A program made the translations under genes and the position numbers. Source: UBA8516 sp964434855 (GTDB lineage: Archaea; Thermoproteota; Nitrososphaeria; Nitrososphaerales; Nitrosopumilaceae). From it: a DNA stretch of 45,673 nucleotides. The stretch covers positions 1 to 45,673 of the forward strand of contig CAYSWR010000009.1 of the NCBI GenBank assembly GCA_964434855.1, read 5' to 3'. Under the pieces are notes generated by a model. It was not told the DNA's origin. It saw only the letters and a list, made by a program, of their open reading frames with translations, and searched no databases. Shown here one piece after another: positions 7,198 to 14,972 of this stretch (its first letter is position 1; every line of letters begins with the position of its first letter).

Positions 7198-7757
7198 ATT
7201 TCTAAAATCCAACCTGTGTTAATTTTATTAATATCAGATTTGTCTCCAACTCCAGTAGCATATCGCCAAATAAAAGGCGCATTTGTTTCCATTTTGATTT
7301 TTATTTTGGCAAGCGATTCCAATTCTTGATTTAGATTTGTGGCAGTATTTGCACAACTTTCGCAGAATTTACATTTGTGGTCTAGTGTTACTGACGAGGA
7401 CTCAATAACAGGATATGCTCTACATGCAAGAGGTCTACTTTCGTATATTCTGCATTTATAGCCTCCATGAGGTGATCTTTCTTCACTTTCTGTATCTAAA
7501 AATGGGCATGTATTACCATTTGATTCCTTTCCCATCAATTGATACGCAAGTATCTTCGCAGGTCCGTTAGATTTTTCATACGATACCCCAATACGCGGTA
7601 ATATTACTATATCAAGATGTAGATTTTTTGCTAGCGATTCAATCTTTTCTTTTTCATCAGGAAGAATCAGGACTCCAACTTTGCCAAATTTTATTGTTGG
7701 ATAGTATTCTCTTTCGATACAGCACTTTGAACAATCTTGGACACATTTAAAGTCCAT
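7194..7757 (-). CDS. YkgJ-type cysteine cluster protein (putative Fe/Zn-binding)
   Basis: A 187-residue protein with the YkgJ/CxxxCxxCC-type arrangement: CVQDCSKCC at residues 5-13, then CPFL, CRIYESRPLACRAYPV, and CKFCESC. These clustered cysteines are characteristic of a family thought to chelate zinc or an iron-sulfur cluster; the RPxxCRxYP motif is a hallmark. Biochemical role is unknown. It shares an interlocked stop with the upstream zinc ribbon, and the next minus-strand gene starts only 34 bp away, so the two minus-strand genes may be one unit. Confidence 0.8.
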   Translation of the reverse strand: MDFKCVQDCSKCCIEREYYPTIKFGKVGVLILPDEKEKIESLAKNLHLDIVILPRIGVSYEKSNGPAKILAYQLMGKESNGNTCPFLDTESEERSPHGGYKCRIYESRPLACRAYPVIESSSVTLDHKCKFCESCANTATNLNQELESLAKIKIKMETNAPFIWRYATGVGDKSDINKINTGWILEI

Positions 7758-7791
7758 CGTTTTATATAATCACTGGAAAATAAAACTCATT

Positions 7792-8277
7792 CTACGTTGT
7801 TTTGGATTTATTGTGATACAAGCAATTCCAAGCTAATGCATCGTCTTTTACATTACTTTCTTGCAAAAATTTAATGTCAGTTACAAGCTTTTTCTTTTTA
7901 AAAAGTGCTACAGGTGATGACTCGTCTTTTTCTCTATATATTCCCATTCTAAGATAGGCTTCTCCATCATGTCCTTTTTTAAATCGTTCATAATGTTCTG
8001 ATTTTTTTAAAACTTTGAAAAATGATTTGTTAGACTCTGGAAAAGGTGAGTCTCCTCCCATTACAAACCAATAGTCATCATCTACTTCTACAAATCTCAT
8101 TTTAATTGATGGATCTGCCCACCATTTTATCACATCTTCCCAGATCTTGATTGCCTGTTTTTTGTCTGAAAATATAGGGAACACATTCATCCTTAAATCA
8201 TAAAACCGATATCCTACGCCAAGGAAGTCATCAAACCATTGGATCGCATCTTCGTTAGGCAATGCAAACAAAGGCAC
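7792..8277 (-). CDS. conserved hypothetical protein, 161 aa
   Basis: A soluble protein of 161 residues rich in aromatic residues, with paired Trp/Tyr (IWEDVIKWW and VDDDYWFVMGG). No signal peptide, membrane segment or known catalytic motif is visible. It lies upstream of the YkgJ-type gene on the same strand, 34 bp apart, which suggests co-transcription. It begins at ATG. I do not recognise the family. Confidence 0.6.
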   Translation of the reverse strand: MPLFALPNEDAIQWFDDFLGVGYRFYDLRMNVFPIFSDKKQAIKIWEDVIKWWADPSIKMRFVEVDDDYWFVMGGDSPFPESNKSFFKVLKKSEHYERFKKGHDGEAYLRMGIYREKDESSPVALFKKKKLVTDIKFLQESNVKDDALAWNCLYHNKSKTT

Positions 8278-8341
8278 GGAAATCGGTATTTATCTGATAT
8301 GAGTAATACCCATATATTACCTCATGATAGTGTTCCTAGAT

Positions 8342-8623
8342 ATGGTAGCCTATAGAACAAGTATGCAGATAGTAAGTGACTTACTTACGGTTACCGAACA
8401 AAGTGGAGTAAACGGCATTAATGTAACTTCACTTTTAACAAAGGCAAATCTGTCACATTCAAGACTGGGCAAATTTCTGAATAATCTTACCGGAGCTGGT
8501 CTTATTAACAGAATAGAATTTGACGGAAAGAATGTTTTTGTTATAACTTCAAAAGGTAGACAATACATGGAATCATACAAAAACTTCCAGAACCTTGCAG
8601 ATTCCTTTGGTCTAGACCTCTAG
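8342..8623 (+). CDS. winged helix-turn-helix protein (HTH_45/ArnR1-like), paralogue
   Basis: Same small winged-helix family as the protein at 916-1206: YRTSMQIVSDLL at the start, a KANLSHSRLGKFLNNL recognition region and a VITSKGRQYMESYKNF end. An ATG at 8324 is possible, but CATATATTA centred near 8315 is 27 bp before the ATG at 8342, which also gives a start matching the paralogue, so I choose 8342 (93 residues, leaderless). It is a probable DNA-binding regulator with unknown target. The convergent small membrane protein gene ends directly at its stop, with no spacer. Confidence 0.8.
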   Translation: MVAYRTSMQIVSDLLTVTEQSGVNGINVTSLLTKANLSHSRLGKFLNNLTGAGLINRIEFDGKNVFVITSKGRQYMESYKNFQNLADSFGLDL

Positions 8624-8788
8624 TCATTTTTTAGATTTTCTATCTTTTCGTTTCTGTTTTGCATCATATAGTATCATAATGATTGCACCACCAAGTAACA
8701 TGTAAAAGATTGGGATTCGATTTCCCGCAAGTGCAATTCCCATGCCTGTTATCAAAAAGATCAAGATAACTATTAGGTACTTGTCCAT
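8624..8788 (-). CDS. small two-helix membrane protein
   Basis: Fifty-four residues starting MDKYLIVILIFLITG, with two hydrophobic helices (about residues 4-20 and 24-40) and a highly basic C-terminal tail (KQKRKDRKSKK) that would stay in the cytoplasm. A longer frame continues upstream to 8890, but an AGATATATT TATA box on the minus strand near 8813 is about 25 bp before the ATG at 8788, favouring this start. The neighbouring divergent gene encodes a very similar type of small membrane protein. Confidence 0.6.
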   Translation of the reverse strand: MDKYLIVILIFLITGMGIALAGNRIPIFYMLLGGAIIMILYDAKQKRKDRKSKK

Positions 8789-8849
8789 GTAAGAGTAGAA
8801 TCTCAAAACAATATATCTTTTTGAGTTAAAACGATCTTGTATTCTAAGG

Positions 8850-9023
8850 ATGAACACCAAATTACTTGAAATTATTGGACTTGCACTCATAGGGGGAATG
8901 ATCTATGCAATGTTTGGTGGAGAAAAAGACGGTCCCATATGGTCACTTTTTTGGCCATGTGCAGCAGGAGTTGTTGCGATCAACGTATATCGAGCAAAAA
9001 AGAAAAAACGTGCAAATAAATAA
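8850..9023 (+). CDS. small two-helix membrane protein
   Basis: Fifty-seven residues from an ATG, with two hydrophobic segments (LLEIIGLALIGGMIYAMF and IWSLFWPCAAGVVAINV) and a basic tail ending KKKKRANK. It mirrors the neighbouring divergent small membrane protein in size, topology and basic C terminus, so the two may be paralogous or work together. Function unknown. Confidence 0.55.
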   Translation: MNTKLLEIIGLALIGGMIYAMFGGEKDGPIWSLFWPCAAGVVAINVYRAKKKKRANK

Positions 9024-9154
9024 TTTTCAGAATAAATTTTTTGCAATCTGTGATTTTGCTACAAACAAAATAATCTTTTTATTAAAAAAGTAATTAGAAA
9101 AAAGATGATCGACAGATCTATAAAGGTGTACTTCTTCGTTAGTGAGAGAGAAAC

Positions 9155-9250
9155 ATGACTGAGATTTCTAGATGGTGGAATGGTTTGGGAAAAGAATTAG
9201 AAATAGATCTTGAAAGTCAAGACGGTTTTAATGAAGATGTTTCAGCATAG
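9155..9250 (+). CDS. 31-residue candidate miniprotein
   Basis: ATG to TAG, 31 codons, product starts MTEISRWWNGLG and ends with an acidic stretch. A clear TATA box (TCTATAAAG, centred near 9121) places a transcription start about 7 nt before the ATG, and gagaga just upstream may help ribosome binding. There is no second candidate gene for this promoter. It precedes the Dps-like ferritin by 80 bp. The assignment rests on promoter and frame only. Confidence 0.4.
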   Translation: MTEISRWWNGLGKELEIDLESQDGFNEDVSA

Positions 9251-9330
9251 ATTTTTTGTATTTTAATTATAAACCACAAAGATATCTTTAAATTATATCA
9301 TGAGATCGGTTTTAGAAAGAGCGTGTTTGG

Positions 9331-9912
9331 ATGACAGAAAAAATGGATGTAGTTGGAATTAATATTTTAAAACAAAACGGTGCAAACGTGGACGAAATCA
9401 TAAAGTTGTTAGTCAATAATGCATCAGTTGAATTCACAGCGTACTATTACTTTACACTCCTTAGAGCTCACTGTACCGGCATGGAGGGCGAAGGCATTAA
9501 AGGTGTAATCGAAGACGCAAGACTTGAAGATCTAAGTCACTTTGAATCATGTATAGAAAGAATCCATCAGCTTGGAGGAACGCTTCCTATAGATGCCACT
9601 GATTTCATCAAAATGTCTGGTTGCGAGTTTTTACAACTACCACAAAACAAAACAGATTTGAAATCAATCCTAGAAAAATGTCTGAAAGCTGAACAGGGAG
9701 CAATTGTAAACTGGAATAAGATGTGTAATCTGACTCTAGGTAAGGATCCTACAACTTACGATATTGCAAAAGATATTCTAGCAGAGGAAATTGAGCACGA
9801 AGCTTGGTTCCTAGAGTTGCTATTTGGTAGACCGTCTGGACATATGCGAAGAAAGTATTCTGGTGAAAGACCTCATACTCGTAAGCATTCCAGATCATTA
9901 GATCATCTGTAA
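9331..9912 (+). CDS. ferritin-like Dps-like (DPSL) protein
   Basis: A 193-residue ferritin-like four-helix protein. Helix A carries ASVEFTAYYYF with a ligand-type Glu, helix B RLEDLSHFESCIE (ExxH-like), a later helix KAEQGAIVNW, and the last AEEIEHEAWFLE (ExxxH), together a di-iron site. Cysteines (AHC, SGCEF, KMCN) resemble those of archaeal Dps-like thioferritins. The tail is basic (RKYSGERPHTRKHSRS) and might contact DNA. Such proteins detoxify peroxide by oxidising iron. A TATA-like CTTTAAATTATA lies about 35-45 bp upstream. Confidence 0.82.
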   Translation: MTEKMDVVGINILKQNGANVDEIIKLLVNNASVEFTAYYYFTLLRAHCTGMEGEGIKGVIEDARLEDLSHFESCIERIHQLGGTLPIDATDFIKMSGCEFLQLPQNKTDLKSILEKCLKAEQGAIVNWNKMCNLTLGKDPTTYDIAKDILAEEIEHEAWFLELLFGRPSGHMRRKYSGERPHTRKHSRSLDHL

Positions 9913-9946
9913 CAATCAAAAATCGAACATATCATTTTAGAAATTA

Positions 9947-10020
9947 AGCCTCGAGCGGGATTCGATCCCGCGGCCTAACGCTTACGAGGCGTTCGCTCTA
10001 CCAGGCTGAGCTATCGAGGC
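9947..10020 (-). tRNA. tRNA-Thr (CGT)
   Basis: Acceptor GCCTCGA/TCGAGGC, anticodon stem AACGC/GCGTT with loop CTCGTAA (anticodon CGT), T loop ATCGAAT, discriminator T as expected for archaeal tRNA-Thr. No intron, CCA not encoded. Its 5' end is 26-27 bp from a palindromic TATA box shared with the divergent sugar-phosphate mutase gene. Confidence 0.95.
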
Positions 10021-10042
10021 AATGGTTCGCTTTCCATCAGAG

Positions 10043-10050
10043 TTTATAAA
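10043..10050. promoter_or_regulatory. shared palindromic TATA box (tRNA-Thr / sugar-phosphate mutase)
   Basis: TTTATAAA is its own reverse complement. Its centre (10046.5) is exactly 26.5 bp from the tRNA 5' end at 10020 and exactly 26.5 bp from the TTG start of the mutase gene at 10073. One TATA site could therefore serve transcription in both directions. Confidence 0.65.
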
Positions 10051-10072
10051 AAGCCTTTGTGCTTTTGATTCA

Positions 10073-11386
10073 TTGATAGTATCTATCTCCGGTGTGAGAG
10101 GAGTTTTTGGTGATGATTTAAACCTTAATGACATAATGAAATTTTGTAGAAATTTTTCTGTGTTAATCAAATCAAAAAAATGTGTTGTTGCACACGACAC
10201 AAGATCTTCAAGCAAGATTCTAAGTGAGACCGCACTTGCGGCATTGATGGAAAGAGGGATTAATGTGTACAATTTGGGAATATCTCCTACGCCTGTCATT
10301 TTTAGAGAATCACGAAAATATGGTGCTGGTATTATGATCACATCATCTCATAATCCTTTACAATGGAACGGTATGAAATTTATCTTAGAAGGCAGAGGAA
10401 TAAATGAATCCGAGATTGAAGAAATTAAAAAACAACATAAATTTTCAAAAGAAAATATTGGTTCAGAATTACAAATCAATTCAAGTTACATTTCAGAAGC
10501 AACGAAACTGATCGGTAAAGTAGAAGATGCACCAAAAATTGCCGTAGATGTTGGCGGAGGAGCAGCTTTTGATGTTGCACCCAATTTGCTTCGAAATCTA
10601 GGATGCAAAGTCATTACAATAAATGAAAGACCCGGAATTTCTTCACATGGTCCAGATCCTACGTCTGAGAACCTCAATGAGCTAATTTCTGCTACAAAAA
10701 AGTGTGAAATTGGCTTTGCGTTTGACCTTGATGGAGATAGATTAGTGGTTGTAAAGGATGGTAAAAGACAAGCACCGGATATTACTTTAGGATTAGGTGT
10801 TTCAAAGGCACTTGAATTAGGATACAAACGATTTGTTCTCAGTATCGATACAAGTGTCTCTGTTGAGAAATTTATCAAAGATCAGGGAGGTCAGGTTCAT
10901 AGATCCAAAGTAGGCGAAGCAAATGTTGTGGATTTGATGCTAAAAACAAATTCACAGGCGGGTGGAGAAGGAAGCAGTGCGGGTTTCATCTTACCAGAGT
11001 TTAACATGTGCCGCGATGGTATTTTGACTAGTGGACTTGTTGCGTCCATGCTTAAGACAAAGACCTTTTCTGATGTATTGAAGTTCATGGAAGGATATGT
11101 ACAGTTACGAACCAAAGTTGATGTAGAAGATTTGTTTCATGAAAAAACTTTACAGATTTTATCTGAGAAGATGAAAAACCAATACAGTCAGTTAATTACT
11201 ATTGATGGGATAAAGGCAATCGTAGATGAAGACAGTTGGGTGCTTGTAAGACAATCAAATACCGAATATATTGTACGAATATCTACAGAATCAACAAATT
11301 TAGTAAAAGCACGATCTATTCAAAAACAAGTTTCAGAGTTGATAAAACAAAGCTATGACCAAGCTAGACGAAGCAAAAATAATTAA
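10073..11386 (+). CDS. glmM: phosphoglucosamine mutase / phosphomannomutase family
   Basis: An alpha-D-phosphohexomutase of 437 residues. Visible are the N-terminal ISGVRGVFG phosphate loop, the active-site phosphoserine motif TSSHNPLQWNGMKF near residue 92, the metal-binding FDLDGDRLVV loop and a GGEGSSAGF sugar loop (usually GGEQSGH). It interconverts hexosamine or hexose 6- and 1-phosphates for glycan synthesis; substrate cannot be decided by eye. An ATG at 10022 would add 17 residues, but the TATA box at 10043-10050 lies inside that extension and sits 26.5 bp before the TTG at 10073, so I use the TTG. It overlaps thiL by 32 nt. Confidence 0.83.
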   Translation: MIVSISGVRGVFGDDLNLNDIMKFCRNFSVLIKSKKCVVAHDTRSSSKILSETALAALMERGINVYNLGISPTPVIFRESRKYGAGIMITSSHNPLQWNGMKFILEGRGINESEIEEIKKQHKFSKENIGSELQINSSYISEATKLIGKVEDAPKIAVDVGGGAAFDVAPNLLRNLGCKVITINERPGISSHGPDPTSENLNELISATKKCEIGFAFDLDGDRLVVVKDGKRQAPDITLGLGVSKALELGYKRFVLSIDTSVSVEKFIKDQGGQVHRSKVGEANVVDLMLKTNSQAGGEGSSAGFILPEFNMCRDGILTSGLVASMLKTKTFSDVLKFMEGYVQLRTKVDVEDLFHEKTLQILSEKMKNQYSQLITIDGIKAIVDEDSWVLVRQSNTEYIVRISTESTNLVKARSIQKQVSELIKQSYDQARRSKNN

Positions 11387-12311
11387 AATTTTTCAGCAAA
11401 GCTTTGGAAAAAAATCAAAGTTTGTACCTGAAGATGTAGAAATACTCAGGATTGGAAAGATACACTTTGTGACTAAATCTGACATGCTAGTTGAAAGTAC
11501 AGATGTTCCTCCAGGAATGAAAATAGATGAGATTGCAAGAAAAAGCATGGTTGCTTGTGTAAGTGATTTTTCAGCAAAAGGGATCAAGCCGCTGTATGCT
11601 ACAGTTTCCCTTGCACTTCCAAGCGGATTTTCTAAATCCAAAATAACGAAATTGGCCTCTGGATTTAAGAAAACATCTAAAGAATTTGGCATCAAAATAA
11701 TTGGAGGTGATACAAACGAGGGAAAAGAAATAGTTATTGAAGTTTCCATGTTTGGTATCGCCCAAAAAATAGTAAATAGAAAAGGCGCAAAGATTGGAGA
11801 TGTTATTGTTACATCTGGCCCCTTTGGGTATACTGCATCAGGATTAAAGATCATTTTGAATCATTGTAAAGCAGAACCTAAGTTTATTAAGAAATCTAAA
11901 AAACTGGTTTTCGTACCAAAACCAAGACTAAAATTTGGTTTAGCTATTGCAAGATATCTTTCATCCTCAATGGATTCAAGTGATGGGTTATCCACTACTT
12001 TAAACGAAATGAGTAGACAAAGCTCCAAGAAATTTATAATAACAAAATCTCCAAGTCATCATGATGTTGAAAAATTTGCAAAAGCAAATAGAATTAGATT
12101 TATGGATCTTGTCTTTAATGGTGGCGAAGAATATGAGATCGTTGCAACTATTTCACCAAAGAATTTGCCAAGGGTTAGAAAAATTGCCAGAATTCAAAAA
12201 ATTCCATTATTTGAGATAGGACATGTTACAAAGGGAAAAAATGTGATTTATCAACAAGAAAATAAAATTACAATCATCCAAAACAGAGGTTGGCTTCATT
12301 TCAAATCCTAA
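11355..12311 (+). CDS. thiL: thiamine-monophosphate kinase
   Basis: A 318-residue AIR synthase-related kinase. Motifs fit ThiL: TKSDMLVESTDVPPG (metal and substrate), ARKSMVACVSDFSAKGIKP, GGDTNEG, and MDSSDGLSTTLNE. It phosphorylates thiamine monophosphate to the pyrophosphate cofactor using ATP. The start overlaps the end of the mutase gene by 32 nt, so the two are probably translated from one mRNA. A later motif GGEEYEI also fits the family. Confidence 0.88.
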   Translation: MTKLDEAKIIKIFQQSFGKKSKFVPEDVEILRIGKIHFVTKSDMLVESTDVPPGMKIDEIARKSMVACVSDFSAKGIKPLYATVSLALPSGFSKSKITKLASGFKKTSKEFGIKIIGGDTNEGKEIVIEVSMFGIAQKIVNRKGAKIGDVIVTSGPFGYTASGLKIILNHCKAEPKFIKKSKKLVFVPKPRLKFGLAIARYLSSSMDSSDGLSTTLNEMSRQSSKKFIITKSPSHHDVEKFAKANRIRFMDLVFNGGEEYEIVATISPKNLPRVRKIARIQKIPLFEIGHVTKGKNVIYQQENKITIIQNRGWLHFKS

Positions 12312-12341
12312 TGTTTTTTAAACCCATACAGAGCTTGGAAA

Positions 12342-12746
12342 ATGTTGTCTGAACAAGAAGCCAAGGAAAAATGGGGAGTTGCCCACATTTACAGTAGTTT
12401 CAACAATACCATTGTTCACATAACAGACCTCTCAGGTGCTGAAACAGTTGCAATCAGTTCTGGAGGTAGGCACGTAAACGCCGACAGATACGAATCATCA
12501 CCATATGCTGCAATGAAATCCACAGGTGCGGTCGTAGAAGCTGCGCATGACAAGGGTTTTACATGTATGCACATCAGAGTGAGAGCCGTAGGAGGAGTTG
12601 GTGCAAGAGTACCAGGCCCTGGTGCACAGGCTGCAATCAGAGCATTAGCAAGAGGCGGATTTAAGATTGGAAGAATTGATGACGTCACGCCAATTCCACA
12701 TGATACAACCCGTAAAAAGGGCGGCAAGCGCGGAAGAAGAGTCTAG
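12342..12746 (+). CDS. rps11: 30S ribosomal protein S11
   Basis: A 134-residue protein with S11 hallmarks: AHIYSSFNNTIVHITDL, SSGGRHVNADRYESSPYAAM, RVRAVGGVGARVPGPGAQAAIRAL and a basic RKKGGKRGRRV tail. It lies in the platform of the small subunit and contacts the mRNA exit path. A TTTTTAAAC TATA box about 24 bp upstream supports a leaderless start at this ATG. The usual archaeal S13-S4-S11-RpoD neighbours are absent; S11 stands alone after thiL. Its stop shares 4 nt (CTAG) with the convergent gene. Confidence 0.96.
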   Translation: MLSEQEAKEKWGVAHIYSSFNNTIVHITDLSGAETVAISSGGRHVNADRYESSPYAAMKSTGAVVEAAHDKGFTCMHIRVRAVGGVGARVPGPGAQAAIRALARGGFKIGRIDDVTPIPHDTTRKKGGKRGRRV

Positions 12747-13066
12747 TCTTCTACAAGTTTCATTCTTATTTTGCAGTTTTTAGATTCAAAGAATTTTGTT
12801 ACAAAATCTGTAAATTTTTCTTGAAAGGCTTTACCTTTTGTATTCATTATTTGAGTACCAAATTTTTCTTGCATACCTGCAAGCAGTTCACTTTTAAACA
12901 ATATTTTGAAAAAAGTCCAACCAAATTTTTCTACTGGATTGCTGAGCAAAAAGCCGTCAGTTACTCCACATGATGATTGAAGATCTTTCATGACTAAAGT
13001 AACTCGTTCTTTATCAACTTCGTACTTAGTGGTGGATACTTCAAATATGACAGCATAATTACTCAT
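12743..13066 (-). CDS. conserved hypothetical protein, 107 aa
   Basis: A soluble 107-residue protein with no recognised motif; beta-rich first half (YAVIFEVSTTKYEVDKERVTLVM) and a helical second half with several Phe and Lys. It ends in a TAG interlocked with the S11 stop (shared CTAG). It follows the aquaporin gene by 6 bp on the same strand, so it may be the last gene of the arsenic-type unit. I do not recognise the family. Confidence 0.6.
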   Translation of the reverse strand: MSNYAVIFEVSTTKYEVDKERVTLVMKDLQSSCGVTDGFLLSNPVEKFGWTFFKILFKSELLAGMQEKFGTQIMNTKGKAFQEKFTDFVTKFFESKNCKIRMKLVED

Positions 13067-13072
13067 AAGATT

Positions 13073-13756
13073 TTATTTTTTAACTACTAAATTTGGGTTT
13101 CGAAATTTTTTTCTGTAAATAAATGCAGTTATAATAGAACCTACAAAAGGAGCAGACCAATATAACCACAAATCGCCTATAACTCCAGAAAATATCGCAG
13201 GAGCCAATGAACGAATGGGGTTCATCGAAGCTCCAGATACAGAACCAAAGAAAAACACATCCATTGCAACAGTTCCGGCAATTATGGTACTGATGAAAAT
13301 AGTTTGCAGTCCTTTTATGTTGACTGCAATCAGTATGCTTCCCATCAAAAATACAGTCGCAAGAACCTCAATTCCTAAGAATAATCCAATAGGATATTCA
13401 TAATTTGGAGAGTTAGTTCCGAGACTTGCAAAATTTCCAAAGACGTATTTCACAAACAGACTTCCCAAAAACGCACCAATTGTCTGAGCTGCAACATATA
13501 CAGGAATTTGTTTTGCACTGATGTATTTTGCAACAAAATACGCCACAGTAACGGCGGGATTAAAGTGTGCCATCGAATACTTGCCAAACAAAAATATCAT
13601 TGCACCCAAACCGATAAAATGCATTGCTGAAATGAAACCAATTCCCAAAGTGTTTTCCATCATTCCGTCATAAACAATAGAGCCTGTGGCTGCAACAACC
13701 AAGCCAAAAGTACCTGCCAACTCTGCCAGAAATATAACAAAATTTGATTTGTGCAT
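13073..13756 (-). CDS. MIP family aquaporin / aquaglyceroporin, possible arsenite channel
   Basis: A channel of 227 residues with about six membrane helices and the two MIP half-helices: SMAHFNPAVTV (first NPA) and SGASMNPIRSLAPA (second box NPI instead of NPA). MIP channels pass water, glycerol or neutral metalloids. A start at 13783 is possible, but the ATG at 13756 has GAAAGGT a few bases upstream and begins right after the arsC stop, so I prefer it. Position directly after arsenate reductase suggests a role in arsenite release, as AqpS does in some bacteria; this is inference. Confidence 0.83.
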   Translation of the reverse strand: MHKSNFVIFLAELAGTFGLVVAATGSIVYDGMMENTLGIGFISAMHFIGLGAMIFLFGKYSMAHFNPAVTVAYFVAKYISAKQIPVYVAAQTIGAFLGSLFVKYVFGNFASLGTNSPNYEYPIGLFLGIEVLATVFLMGSILIAVNIKGLQTIFISTIIAGTVAMDVFFFGSVSGASMNPIRSLAPAIFSGVIGDLWLYWSAPFVGSIITAFIYRKKFRNPNLVVKK

Positions 13757-13760
13757 CAGA

Positions 13761-14168
13761 TTACCTTTCAAGATTTTTGACAAGTTCTATTACTTTGACC
13801 TCGATCTGGTCGCGGATCTTGCGCACCTCATCAATTGATTTTCCCTTCGGATCTGGTATTTTCCAATCAATTACATTATTGAAAAACAATGCTAGACATG
13901 ATTCTTTATCCATGCAACCCATGTTTACTATTTTAGTAGACTGATGCACCATCTCTTCGGAGATCATCTTAGGGATTTGTTTACTGATGTCAATGCCAAT
14001 TTCTTTCATCACTTTAATTGCCAAGGGGTTTGTTTCATTGACCGGTTGTGTACCTGCACTGATTGGTTGATAACTAGATATAACATATTTTCTAAAGAAT
14101 CCTTCTGCAATCTGACTTCTTCCAGCATTTTCCACACACACAAAAAGTATCTTTTTGGTTTCAGACAT
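13761..14168 (-). CDS. arsC: arsenate reductase / low-molecular-weight protein tyrosine phosphatase family
   Basis: A 135-residue protein with the CX5R phosphate loop near the N terminus (FVCVENAGRSQIAEGF), a GCMDKESC pair of cysteines near residues 90-96 and the DWKIPDPKGK loop with the catalytic Asp, matching the thioredoxin-coupled LMW-PTP type of ArsC. It reduces arsenate to arsenite. Thirty-two extra residues upstream (to 14264) overlap arsR and the TATA boxes, so I start at the ATG at 14168. It is divergent from arsR and followed 4 bp later by the aquaporin gene. Confidence 0.85.
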   Translation of the reverse strand: MSETKKILFVCVENAGRSQIAEGFFRKYVISSYQPISAGTQPVNETNPLAIKVMKEIGIDISKQIPKMISEEMVHQSTKIVNMGCMDKESCLALFFNNVIDWKIPDPKGKSIDEVRKIRDQIEVKVIELVKNLER

Positions 14169-14174
14169 GGAAGG

Positions 14175-14200
14175 TTTATATAAATATACATTTATATAAA
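14175..14200. promoter_or_regulatory. divergent arsC/arsR promoter with two palindromic TATA repeats
   Basis: TTTATATAAA occurs twice, at 14175-14184 and 14191-14200, 16 bp apart. Each copy is a palindrome. The copy farther from arsC is about 27-28 bp before its ATG, and the copy farther from arsR is about 32 bp before its ATG, so each could serve as the TATA box of the opposite gene while their overlap would let ArsR block both. Confidence 0.55.
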
Positions 14201-14211
14201 TATCTATTAAT

Positions 14212-14514
14212 ATGAATAGCTTAACACTGCTCAAATGCATCTGTGATGAGACTCGCTTTAACATCCTTGAATTGCTTCAAAAAAACAAAGAATTGTGCGT
14301 AAACGACTTGGTCTCGGACTTGAAAAAAGATCAACCTCTGATATCTCATCATCTAAAAGCGTTAAAACAATGTGGTATAATACATTCAAGGGAAAATGGA
14401 AAAATGACAATGTACAGTATTGCCAACATGGAAATATCGAGACTTATTAACGACATCACAAAGGCAAGCAAAAAAATTGTAACAATATGTACTGATTCCT
14501 CTTGTTGCGCTTGA
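14212..14514 (+). CDS. arsR: ArsR family transcriptional regulator
   Basis: A 100-residue ArsR-type winged helix: LLKCICDETRFNILELL at the start, the recognition helix LKKDQPLISHHLKALKQCGII, and a wing with MTMYSI. The metal-sensing ELCVCDL motif of classic ArsR is present only as ELCVNDL with one Cys, but the tail ends CTDSSCCA with three cysteines that may complete a sensor site. It probably represses the divergent arsC-aquaporin unit and itself through the shared AT-rich promoter. Confidence 0.88.
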   Translation: MNSLTLLKCICDETRFNILELLQKNKELCVNDLVSDLKKDQPLISHHLKALKQCGIIHSRENGKMTMYSIANMEISRLINDITKASKKIVTICTDSSCCA

Positions 14515-14534
14515 GATTATAATTTTTCGATTAT

Positions 14535-14972
14535 CTATTCAGTTTGATTTTCTGAACTTTCTTTGATAGATGTACTTTCCTTTAGTTTATCAGACCAAGA
14601 AACAAGCTTTCCATCTTGTTCTATTTTTATCGTAGTAGCTACACGGACACGAATTCCAATAGACCTGAAAATCGTGAGTAATTTTCCACCATCAATTGTT
14701 TCTGCGACTTCTCCAGATTGAATTAGATCTGCAAGCTTGTCTACAACCAATTTAGTTTCTTCTGGAAATTGAGATTCCGCGTTTTGTAGAACTTCTATAC
14801 CGCGATAACCGAGTTGTTTTATTAGAATCTCTCTTGGATTCGGAGCAGTAGTTTTTTGATCTTGTTTTGTTGCTTTTAGCTCTTCTTGTTTTTGTTGTAA
14901 TGAGATGTTTTTTTGCATCTCAAGCAAACGTTTTGCCTTTAGAAGATCTAACTCTTTGTCTTCTTCGCTCAT
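14535..14972 (-). CDS. PDCD5-like DNA-binding protein
   Basis: A 145-residue homologue of archaeal/eukaryotic PDCD5: charged N-terminal helix (EEDKELDLLKAKRLLEMQK), then NPREILIKQLGYRGIEVLQNAESQFPEE and a GGKLLTIFRSIGIRV end of the core helical bundle. In archaea this small family binds double-stranded DNA. The final ~35 residues form an extension that is not typical. Its ATG overlaps the rtcB stop by 4 nt, so it is translationally coupled to the RNA ligase. Confidence 0.8.
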   Translation of the reverse strand: MSEEDKELDLLKAKRLLEMQKNISLQQKQEELKATKQDQKTTAPNPREILIKQLGYRGIEVLQNAESQFPEETKLVVDKLADLIQSGEVAETIDGGKLLTIFRSIGIRVRVATTIKIEQDGKLVSWSDKLKESTSIKESSENQTE

